A DNA stretch of 64,000 nucleotides. It comes from Paenibacillus sp. OV219. Its GTDB lineage: Bacteria; Bacillota; Bacilli; Paenibacillales; Paenibacillaceae. A program made the position numbers and the translations under genes. Below, one piece after another: positions 24,568-33,300 of this stretch (within the stretch, counting starts at the first letter, position 1; every line of letters begins with the position of its first letter). The notes under the pieces were generated by a model. It was given only the letters and a program-made list of their open reading frames with translations. It did not search any database and was not told the DNA's origin. The stretch is taken from the NCBI RefSeq assembly GCF_900110075.1, contig NZ_FOCJ01000003.1, positions 372,001 through 436,000 of the forward strand, in the 5' to 3' direction.

Positions 24568-27500
24568 ATGCGATTGATTCAGCGTACGGGCCTTTCTCTA
24601 CTAATAGCTTCAACAGTAATAATGCCAGTGACAGATATTCTTCAGCCCGTTAATGTATTTGCAGCATCGTCGAGCTCGACAGCTTCTGCAAGCGGGATTA
24701 AGTCGTTTAGCCTTGGCGGCGGTAGTTACGCGCAAGTTACGGATCTACAATTCTTGTATGGCGATTCAGATAAGACGGCTTACTTCACAGTATCCGTGTA
24801 TAACAATTCTAATAGTGAGCTAGATTTCAGTGATTACTGGGTCGAGATGTGGACCAAGAGCGGAACGAAATATACGATTAAGATGAACGATTCAGACGCT
24901 AAGAATAATAAAGTTGTTGCTAAGACAACGACGGAGTATCATTTTACAGCTAAGGTGAACTCAAAGCTGAGCTTGTCTGACTTCTCATTTAAGCTTGTGA
25001 AATGGGATTTCAGCCAACCGGATTACACAAGAACAATCGGACAAGTTTCTGTTCCAACAAGCTATAACCCCGTTATTGCAGCAGGATCAGCTAAAGTCGT
25101 GAAATATAACAGTCAGAAGATGAGCAGCGTACTTGCAAGCTCACGCTTTGCCGTAATTGGCGGGCAGCTTGAAGGTGTGCTTGTTTATCGTTTGACCAAT
25201 TACAGCTCGCAAAATATAGCACTCGGTAATTTGAACTACTACATAAAACGTTCAGGCGGTTTGCTCGGCAAGCTAAATGTCGATGTCTCGCCAGATGAGC
25301 AGCTCGCACCTGGGGCTACGAAAGATATTCAACTCTACGGAAGCCTTCCAATTACGAAGGTGGACCCGAACATGCAGCTAGTCGTAACAGGCGCCGTTGG
25401 TGAAGCCAAAACAGAAACCCCCGTTGCAACCTATTCTATTAAGCCGGTTATCGCAAGCTCCATCTTTGTAAAGCCGGGTTCAGCAGAGAAACTAACTATT
25501 GATAGTACACCTGTGGATTCGAAGATCCGCGATGTATTCTATAGCCGCGATAATGTGACACAGTCGGTGTCGATGTATCTCAATTTCAATAACAAAGGCA
25601 AGAACTCCGTAACTCTACCGAACTATAGCTACTATCTTATGACGAGCAGCGGTTCGCTCTACCCAGCCAAACAAACACAAGTTCAGGCTAGCAGTGTCGA
25701 TCTATCACCTGGTATTGAGAGTGATCAATACTTGCAATTCTCATTACCATTATCGGTGAAGAGCGATGGACTTAAGCTTGTTGTTCGTAAAACGAGCGAT
25801 ACCAATAAAAAGGGCTACGTAGTTGGTCTTCTCCAAGTTCCTACTCAATCGGGGGGACAGAGTGGCCTGAACACAGTTGTCCCAGCGGGCACAGGTAAAG
25901 TCGTTAAATTCAACAACTTGAAAATGAGCAGCATCGTTCCTCGCTCCCGATTTAATTTGATCGGCGGACAGCTTGATGCTGTCGTCATTTACAGGGTGAC
26001 CAATTACAGTACAGAGAGTATTCCACTATCCAACTTGAATTATTACATCAAGCGCACAGGTGGTACTTTGACGAAGTTAGGCGCAGAGATATCAGCGGAC
26101 GAGCAGCTCGCTCCTGGGGAATCTAAAGAGATCCTGTTATATGGCGCATTGCCAATCACGAAGGTTGATCCGAACATGCAGCTCGTTGTAACAGGTACGA
26201 ACCCGGATACGAAGCTTGAAGCGCCAATTGCAAGTTATGTCGTGAAACCACTACCTGAAGCGAGTACATACGTCAAAGCAGGCGGTGCCGGTAATGTGAC
26301 TGTTGATAGTATGCCTGTGAAAACGCAGATTAAGAATGCTTTCTATGATCAGAACAGCGACACCCATGTACTGTCCATGTATGTGAACTTTAATAACAGC
26401 GGTAAATCGACAGTTACTTTGCCAAACTACAGCTATTTCTTAATGACAAGCGATGGTGCGCTCTATCCAACCAAGCAAGCGCCGACGACAAACGTAGAGC
26501 TATCGCCTGGTATTGAGCGAGAGCAATACTTGCAATTCACATTGCCGGAGAAAGCCAACATGACCGGCTTGAAACTGATTATGCGTAAAACAAGCGATAC
26601 GAATAAGAAGGGCTACGTTGCCGCGCTCTTCCAGGTTCCTGCTCAATCGCAACAGAGCGGAACGGAACGCGCGATCCAGTATGTTACGCAACAAGGATTG
26701 TTCGAGTTCTCGGTTCTTCGCGCAGAGCGATTGGCCTGGGGCAATGAAGATATGATTAATGCGGTTATTTCCGTTCGTAACCCGCAGTTTGCGACAAAAT
26801 CATTGCCGAATATCAAAGCATCTATTCAACTGAGCGGCTTTACTGTCGATGATAAAGATATCCAGCTCATTAAGATGGACCAATCTGTTGCTATCGCAGG
26901 CGGCGATTACACACTGTATATCGTTAGCACGAAGGTGCCGTACACTTTTGCCTCCAGTGATATCACGATCTCACTCTCTGAAGCAGCGGGTGCGAACGGC
27001 GATGCATCAACGCCAATTGGCCAATTCCAGATTGCAAACGATAAGATGCAGCTTCCGGTCGTCAAATCGACAGAGAGCATGAGTGTTCAAGGTGTTGGAC
27101 GTTCAGCGACGGTGAAGATTGGTCAAGTTGGAACGTACCTGGATGAAGAGAATGATTCGAAGCTGCTATATGCAGAGTTTGATTATTCGAGTGTTGAGTC
27201 GCGCTTCTCTAACCCTGCCAATCTACAGGCTTATTTCAAGACGAAGGACGGTAACTTTGTTCAAGCAGAGTTCCTGAACGTGAAGGATAAGGTGACTCCG
27301 AACAAGGCTTCACTTGTAATGGCTTACGCATCCTTCCCTGAAGATTATGATTTAACCGACGTTCAGCTTGTTGTTGGTCAAGGCATTACGCAAAATCAAT
27401 TCACGCCAACTGGCGGTACGGCTGACGGCATGGTAAATGCCGTTCAATACGAGATGCCGAAAGAGCAGGTGACGGCGAAGACGGACTTTGAGAATCTAGC

Positions 27501-27858
27501 TATTAATCCTTACAAGATCTCCATTCGTAAGCTCGTATCGTATCTCGCGGACAATCACCAAATCAACTTCGACTTCGAATACGATCTATCCAGGCTCGTT
27601 GAATATGAGAAAGTGGCAGGAACTCATAAACTAGTTATTGAGCTTGTAGACAAGGATAATAAATTCGAACAAACCTTTAGCTTGGAGGAAGGGGACAACG
27701 CTCTGAAGCTGGGGACTACACTCCGAGGATCCGTTTCATTCGATGATGAGAAGCTTATTGGAGCCATGTTCCGAAATACGACCCTTAATATTTATGATGA
27801 GTTCCAAGGTCACAAGAGGTTGATCGCGACTCAGAGCCGGACGGCAAGCGGGTACTGA
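24568..27858 (+). CDS. Exported protein of unknown function with an internal duplication
   Basis: The 1096-residue precursor has a signal peptide (about 1-33, ending VNVFAASSSS). Residues about 171-425 and 440-691 are two clearly similar copies sharing NLNYYIKR, DEQLAPG, LPITKVDPNMQLVV, LPNYSY, LSPGIE and RKTSDTNKKGYV. The segment at about 58-163 weakly resembles the second half of the repeat. The C-terminal 400 residues are further beta-rich domains. I see no SLH, LPXTG or catalytic motif. ATG 24568 follows AAAAGG. A small membrane protein gene follows after 21 bp and may be its partner. Confidence 0.8.
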   Translation: MRLIQRTGLSLLIASTVIMPVTDILQPVNVFAASSSSTASASGIKSFSLGGGSYAQVTDLQFLYGDSDKTAYFTVSVYNNSNSELDFSDYWVEMWTKSGTKYTIKMNDSDAKNNKVVAKTTTEYHFTAKVNSKLSLSDFSFKLVKWDFSQPDYTRTIGQVSVPTSYNPVIAAGSAKVVKYNSQKMSSVLASSRFAVIGGQLEGVLVYRLTNYSSQNIALGNLNYYIKRSGGLLGKLNVDVSPDEQLAPGATKDIQLYGSLPITKVDPNMQLVVTGAVGEAKTETPVATYSIKPVIASSIFVKPGSAEKLTIDSTPVDSKIRDVFYSRDNVTQSVSMYLNFNNKGKNSVTLPNYSYYLMTSSGSLYPAKQTQVQASSVDLSPGIESDQYLQFSLPLSVKSDGLKLVVRKTSDTNKKGYVVGLLQVPTQSGGQSGLNTVVPAGTGKVVKFNNLKMSSIVPRSRFNLIGGQLDAVVIYRVTNYSTESIPLSNLNYYIKRTGGTLTKLGAEISADEQLAPGESKEILLYGALPITKVDPNMQLVVTGTNPDTKLEAPIASYVVKPLPEASTYVKAGGAGNVTVDSMPVKTQIKNAFYDQNSDTHVLSMYVNFNNSGKSTVTLPNYSYFLMTSDGALYPTKQAPTTNVELSPGIEREQYLQFTLPEKANMTGLKLIMRKTSDTNKKGYVAALFQVPAQSQQSGTERAIQYVTQQGLFEFSVLRAERLAWGNEDMINAVISVRNPQFATKSLPNIKASIQLSGFTVDDKDIQLIKMDQSVAIAGGDYTLYIVSTKVPYTFASSDITISLSEAAGANGDASTPIGQFQIANDKMQLPVVKSTESMSVQGVGRSATVKIGQVGTYLDEENDSKLLYAEFDYSSVESRFSNPANLQAYFKTKDGNFVQAEFLNVKDKVTPNKASLVMAYASFPEDYDLTDVQLVVGQGITQNQFTPTGGTADGMVNAVQYEMPKEQVTAKTDFENLAINPYKISIRKLVSYLADNHQINFDFEYDLSRLVEYEKVAGTHKLVIELVDKDNKFEQTFSLEEGDNALKLGTTLRGSVSFDDEKLIGAMFRNTTLNIYDEFQGHKRLIATQSRTASGY
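25078..25842 (+). repeat. First copy of internal protein duplication
   Basis: Encodes residues about 171-425 of the exported protein. It is homologous to 25885-26640 at the protein level, but the DNA has diverged, so the duplication is old. Confidence 0.8.
25885..26640 (+). repeat. Second copy of internal protein duplication
   Basis: Encodes residues about 440-691, aligned throughout with the first copy apart from small gaps in the loop near LYPTKQ. Confidence 0.8.
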
Positions 27859-27879
27859 AGTTAAGAGGTGAACTGCAGT

Positions 27880-28434
27880 TTGAATAAGAGAACAAAACTG
27901 GCCGTGCTCGGTTCTGTCGTGGGTATTGGTTTAGTAGTGGTAAGCGTGGTGACAACTCAGGTTAGGGGTGACGGGAATTCCGTCGTCCCTGGCTCCGTCA
28001 ATGACCCTGTCGTAACGAAGAGCTACATTGATAAGAAGGTAAGCGACCTCGTGAAGGCAGAGCTAGCCAAGCAGCAGGGCGGGCAGGATGATACGCAGCT
28101 GCAGAAGACGCTTGACGAATTCCGTGCCGAGCTCGAGCAGAATAAAGGCGGTCAGAAGGTGGAAGTTGTTTCCGTACCTGTTGGGAAGCGCCTCGTGGCG
28201 AAGGATGGCGCTGAGTTTATTGTTCGCGCGGGTAAAGCGATGGCTTACAGTGCAGACAGCAACGGCATCTCCGACTTGACTGACGGTACGGATATTACTA
28301 GCGGTAAGCCTGTACCGAACAACCATCTCATTCTGTTCCCTCGCGGTGGACGCGGCGTTACGGCGCAGGTTGGGCAAACAAGCGCATTAACTGTACTTGT
28401 TCGCGGTGATTATGAGCTGCAAGTGCAGCAATAG
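27880..28434 (+). CDS. Small membrane-anchored or exported protein of unknown function
   Basis: The 184-residue protein has an N-terminal hydrophobic segment (about 7-27), an acidic/Gln-rich probable coiled coil (about 50-85) and a compact beta-rich C-terminal domain (KRLVAKDGAEFIVRAGKAM onward). TTG 27880 is chosen because AAGAGGTG lies 9 bp upstream; GTG 27868 overlaps that site. It is only 21 bp behind the duplicated-domain protein, so the two are probably co-expressed. I do not recognise the family. Confidence 0.72.
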   Translation: MNKRTKLAVLGSVVGIGLVVVSVVTTQVRGDGNSVVPGSVNDPVVTKSYIDKKVSDLVKAELAKQQGGQDDTQLQKTLDEFRAELEQNKGGQKVEVVSVPVGKRLVAKDGAEFIVRAGKAMAYSADSNGISDLTDGTDITSGKPVPNNHLILFPRGGRGVTAQVGQTSALTVLVRGDYELQVQQ

Positions 28435-28525
28435 TTATTTTTACCCGAACTGACAACATGTTATCCGCTTCGAATGTCTAGGCCCGGCACACAATATAAG
28501 CATCCCATTAGGAGGTGCTTATCTG

Positions 28526-28801
28526 ATGTCCAGAAGTAATCGCAAAGTTGTACCTGAATGTGCACAAGCGCTGAACCAAATGAAATATGAGATCGCAGCT
28601 GAGCTTGGATTGATATCAGGCGGGTATGCAGCTGGTTCTGGGGATACGGAGTTTGCTTCAGAACTAGGAGGTACAAGCGGATCTGGTGCTAGCGGACATG
28701 TGAACTGGGAGCAGATGGCGACAAGAGATGTCGGCTCTATAGGCGGAAGTATGACAAGGCGTTTGGTTGCAGAAGCCGAGCGAGTTCTTAAAGGTTTGTG
28801 A
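28526..28801 (+). CDS. Alpha/beta-type small acid-soluble spore protein with an insert
   Basis: The 91-residue protein should coat forespore DNA and protect it, then be cut by germination protease GPR. The usual family elements are YEIAAELG (21-28) and the C-terminal GGSMTRRLVAEAE. Between them lies a glycine-rich insert containing TEFASEL (41-47), which matches the GPR heptad consensus better than the normal site does. Usual alpha/beta SASPs are 60-75 residues. ATG 28526 follows AGGAGG. A weak SigG-like promoter exists, but its spacing is poor, so I do not list it. Confidence 0.85.
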   Translation: MSRSNRKVVPECAQALNQMKYEIAAELGLISGGYAAGSGDTEFASELGGTSGSGASGHVNWEQMATRDVGSIGGSMTRRLVAEAERVLKGL

Positions 28802-28818
28802 AGCACGGCGCGTATCCA

Positions 28819-28847
28819 TTGACACAAAGCGACAGTTTCGGTATCAT
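28819..28847 (+). promoter_or_regulatory. SigA-type promoter between the SASP gene and metK
   Basis: TTGACA (28819-28824), exactly 17 bp, TATCAT (28842-28847). It is the best -35 in the window. It lies before the hairpin at 28870, so its transcript meets a terminator after about 16 nt unless read-through occurs. Confidence 0.65.
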
Positions 28848-28866
28848 ATTTTAGAGAGTTATTAAT

Positions 28867-28900
28867 GAGACCTTTTCCAATTGGAAAAGGTTCATTTTTT
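28867..28900 (+). terminator. Terminator or attenuator upstream of metK
   Basis: A perfect 22-bp palindrome (ACCTTTTCCAA and its complement) is followed by TCATTTTTT. It can end the SASP transcript or attenuate the metK leader. Confidence 0.85.
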
Positions 28901-29023
28901 GGAATCGAAACGTTCAGCGTTAGATCCCGTATGGGACAAACGATTTCTTTATAGAGTCCCAGCAAAATGTGCATTATATGCATCATACTTAACAATTTAG
29001 AAGCAGTAGGAGGTTGGTATTAG

Positions 29024-30226
29024 ATGTCACTTAAAGGACGTCATTTGTTCACATCGGAGTCTGTTACTGAAGGCCACCCGGATAAGATATGTGACCAAAT
29101 TTCTGACGCGGTATTGGATGCCTTTCTTGAGGTAGATCCTTACGCGCGCGTAGCATGTGAAGTATCCGTTGCAACAGGCTTGGTACTCGTTATTGGTGAA
29201 ATTAGCACGAAGGCGGATTATGTTGATATTCCAGCGATCGTTCGCCGTACAATCAAGGAAATTGGTTATACACGTGCCAAATACGGCTTTGACTCCAGCA
29301 CATGTGCGGTTCTTACATCCCTGAACGAGCAATCCGCGGACATCGCGCAAGGCGTCAACGCAGCGCTTGAATCCCGTGATGGCGTAGACGTTCGTCAAGA
29401 GAACGAAGATATCGGTGCAGGCGACCAAGGCTTGATGTTCGGTTTCGCATCCAACGAAACACCTGAGCTTATGCCGCTTCCAATCGCACTTGCGCACCGC
29501 ATTTCGCGTCAATTGGCGGAAGTTCGTAAGAACGGTACTTTGGATTACCTCCGTCCGGACGGTAAAACTCAAGTAACAATTGAATACCTAGACGGCAAGC
29601 CGGTACGCGTCGATGCAATCGTTGTTTCGACACAGCACGCGGAAGAAATTACGCTTGAGCAAATCCAAGCGGACATCCGCAAGCACGTTATCGCACCAGT
29701 TGTTCCTACAGAATGGCTGGATGAAGAGACGAAATACTTCATCAACCCAACTGGCCGTTTCGTAATCGGCGGTCCGCAAGGTGACGCTGGTCTGACTGGC
29801 CGTAAAATCATCGTTGATACGTACGGCGGTTACGCTCGTCACGGCGGCGGTGCTTTCTCCGGTAAGGATCCAACTAAAGTTGACCGTTCTGCAGCATATG
29901 CAGCACGTTATGTGGCGAAGAACATCGTTGCAGCAGGCCTTGCTGACAAATGTGAAATCCAACTTGCTTACGCGATTGGCGTAGCTAACCCGGTTTCCAT
30001 CAACGTTGACACTTATGGCACAGGCAACGTAGACGAAGAAGTGCTTGTTGAAGTTATCAAGAATAACTTCGATCTTCGTCCTGCTGGCATCATCAAGATG
30101 CTTGACCTGCGTCGCCCAATTTATAGCAAAACAGCTGCTTACGGTCACTTCGGCCGCACAGACATCGATGTTCCGTGGGAACGCGTTGACAGAGCGGATA
30201 AGCTGAAAGCTGACGCACTGCGCTAA
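29024..30226 (+). CDS. metK: MetK, S-adenosylmethionine synthetase
   Basis: The 400-residue cytosolic enzyme makes S-adenosylmethionine from methionine and ATP. Signatures are [17 protein letters not shown] near 17, [12 protein letters not shown], and the [19 protein letters not shown] loop. ATG 29024 is preceded by AGGAGG. The length is standard. There is no recognisable SAM-I (S-box) riboswitch in the 123 bases between the preceding hairpin and the start, although metK carries one in B. subtilis. A hairpin terminator follows. Confidence 0.98.
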   Translation: MSLKGRHLFTSESVTEGHPDKICDQISDAVLDAFLEVDPYARVACEVSVATGLVLVIGEISTKADYVDIPAIVRRTIKEIGYTRAKYGFDSSTCAVLTSLNEQSADIAQGVNAALESRDGVDVRQENEDIGAGDQGLMFGFASNETPELMPLPIALAHRISRQLAEVRKNGTLDYLRPDGKTQVTIEYLDGKPVRVDAIVVSTQHAEEITLEQIQADIRKHVIAPVVPTEWLDEETKYFINPTGRFVIGGPQGDAGLTGRKIIVDTYGGYARHGGGAFSGKDPTKVDRSAAYAARYVAKNIVAAGLADKCEIQLAYAIGVANPVSINVDTYGTGNVDEEVLVEVIKNNFDLRPAGIIKMLDLRRPIYSKTAAYGHFGRTDIDVPWERVDRADKLKADALR

Positions 30227-30241
30227 TTATATCGTTACAAT

Positions 30242-30274
30242 AAACCGTCTCTGCTTGCAGGGGCGGTTTTTTCA
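30242..30274 (+). terminator. Terminator after metK
   Basis: AACCGTCTCTG and CAGGGGCGGTT pair around CTTG and are followed by TTTTTT. Confidence 0.9.
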
Positions 30275-30362
30275 TGCGAATTTTGACACTGACGTCTTCA
30301 TTTCGAACCTCTCCTGACCGAAAAATATAGTACGAGTGTCATTTATTGGGGAGTGAGTTGGA

Positions 30363-33300
30363 TTGATCCGAAATCGTAGATGGATATCTTTCTTAATTGC
30401 AGCATTATTAGTGGTACAATTCGCAGTTGGCGGACTCGGAGCGCTGCCTCAGGCATCGGCAGCATCGAGCGGACCTGTTATGTTAAGCTCCTCGCCGTCG
30501 AACAACGCGACTAGTGTGGCTATAAACACGAAGCTGATTTTATCTTTTGATGAGAATGTGAAAAAAGGTGCGGGATCAGCTGCCATTCAAATCCATAAGC
30601 AGCTCGACAACGCAGTCGTCGCATCGTTTGTTGTCGCAACCGATAGTAAAGTGGTCGTTAGCTCTACCAACCACAGTATCGTTACGGTTACGCCAGCGAC
30701 GAACGTACTGCAGAAGAACACGAGCTATTACGTGACGATAGACAGCGGCGCGTTTGTGAACGAAGGCAATGGCGCCAACTATTTAGGCTTAACAAGTGCG
30801 GTTGATTGGACTTTCGCGACAATTACCGACGAAGATGCGGATCCTCCGGTCCTGTCCGAGGCGGTATCACCGCTAACACCAGCTCTGGGAGATATGGCGG
30901 GTGTGAACACGCCGCTCACGATCGTCTTCAGTAAGCCTGTATTTGCAACGAGCGGCAATATTACGATTACGAATTTAGCAACTGCTTCGGACAAGCAAAG
31001 CATCCCGGTCAACTCGCTGTACGTTACGGGAAGCGGGACAGATACGATTACGGTTCAACTGCCGAATTCGCTTAAACCTAGCACGGCAGATCGACAGGTG
31101 AGCTATGAAGTAAGGGTGCCAAACGGTGCTTTCCAAGACGCTTCCGGACATAAATTCGCGGGCATTGGTGCGGATGCGTGGCAGTTTACGACGTCCCAGC
31201 CAGCGCTAGGTGATGTATCGTTGCAGCCACCTGATAATGAGTTTGGCGTGCCAATTGGCTCGGACCTGGTGCTCAGCTTCCCAGCGCATGTCGTTGTGAA
31301 TCAGGTAACACCAGCGAAGACGATCAAGATTCAGCGCATTTCGGACAATAAATTGATTCAATCTATCAGTGTAAAGTCCAGCAATGTAACGACTGCCGAT
31401 AATGATATGGGCGGCACGGATATCATTATTAACCCAACGAACGATCTTGCTCCGAATACGGGGTACTACGTTCTTATCGATTCCGGTGCGTTCATCGATG
31501 ATTTCGAATCGTTGTATGAGGGGATAACCGATGCAACGACTTGGAACTTTACAACGAATCCAGGCAATGACGTAACGGCACCAACGCTGAAGACAGCGAG
31601 AGAGCCACTGACTACGCAGCCATCAACAATCGTTAAGCTTGTGATGAATTTCGATGAGCCGGTTTATCAAGGAAGAGGATTTATTACAATTCGCAACTAT
31701 CCGTCGGGTTCCGTGTTTGCTTCGTATGATGTGAGATCGAGCAATGTAAGCGGCGGCGGGACGGCGACAATTACTGTAACCGGCGATACGGCGCAGAAGT
31801 TTGTAAACAGTCAGACTTATTATGTGGAAATCGACAGCCAAGCCTTTGCTGATGCAAGCGGCAACTACTATAGCGGATTGACAGGCCAGACCGGCTGGAA
31901 GTTCAAAGTGACCAATGACAGTGTGAAGCCGTTGATGGTTACGCAGACACCTGCCACCTCCGCAGTGGATGTGCCTGTTACAGGCGCTAAGTTCGAGCTG
32001 CTGTTCAATGAAGCAATTCTGATCGCAAATCCCGATGGAATTACGATGAAGCGTATCTCAGGTACCGGCAATTCACCTGTAGCGACGTCACTCTCGATTG
32101 ATCCGAATAATAATAAGAAGCTACTGATCACTGTTACCGGATTAATGGCGGTTACGACGAATTATTATGTGGAGATTAAGGCAAATGCCGTGACGGATGT
32201 GGCAGGCAACAGCTTCGACGGCATTCTGAATATGTACCAATGGACATTCAAGACATCAACCAGTACGTCAGGCGCGCCTACCGTGTCGAAGGCAGAGATG
32301 GTTAACGGCAACAAAATCGCCATCACGTATAATGAGAACTTGGACACGAGCACGGAGACAAATCCAGCTCCGGCGAACTATTTCGTAACCGTGAACGGCA
32401 CAGGACGAGCAGTTACTGGGGTTTCAATTAGCGGCAAAGTCGTTACTCTGACGCTGCAAAGCAGTGTGTCCTACAGCGAAATCGTTAAACTATCATATAC
32501 GCCTGGAGATTCGCCGGTTAAGGATTCGACAGGAACGTTGGCTGCGAGCTTATCGAACTATACGGTAACGAATGTGCCAGATACAACAGTTCCTAAGCAG
32601 CTGGAGGGCTCGCTAACCGGCAACATGATTACACTTACGTTCAGCGAAGAGTTAGCCAGCGTCAGCCCATTTTCATACTCACAGTTCACGGTTAAAGTAG
32701 GCGGCGAAACGCGCGCTGTAACGCAAACCGTAGGCGCGGGCAATGTGATGTATCTGACCTATGCCGGGAACACGGCAGCATCTGGCCTTGCAGTGACATT
32801 ATCGTACTCATCGACCGGCTCATACCCTGTGCGGGATGTGGCGGGTAATGCGCTCGTATCATTCAGTAACTTCACGATTCAGAATGGCGAGGATCTGAGA
32901 GCACCGGAGCTGAAGACGATTACAGCGTCAGGCACAACCATAACGCTTACCTATGATGAAGAGTTGGATACTTCCAAAATACCGCTGGCGTCAGCGTACT
33001 ACGTTACTGTGGGAGGCGTGCTTCGTCCTGTTTCATATGTTCGCGTTAGTGGCACGCAAGTCCTACTTACCTTATCCATTGCTACAACGGCAAGCGATAA
33101 GGTACTCGTCACTTACCTGAGCGGTACACCGGCAGTTGTTGATCTTAACGGCAACTATGCCCCGGTGTTTGGTAGCATGGATGTAAACGGCAATACTGGC
33201 GCTACAATGACGCTTAACGGTATCATTGCCAAAGGCGGAAGTGTCACAGCGACGTTCAGCGAGTCTCTGAATACTTCCTATCAGCCTTCGACCTCGATGT

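Noticed and set aside
28472-28498. GAATG and CAATATA as a SigG promoter for the SASP gene
   Set aside because: Element match is fair, but the 15-bp spacer is shorter than normal for SigG (17-18), so it is not listed as a feature.
28901-29023. SAM riboswitch upstream of metK
   Set aside because: No S-box signature or conserved kink-turn found in the leader.
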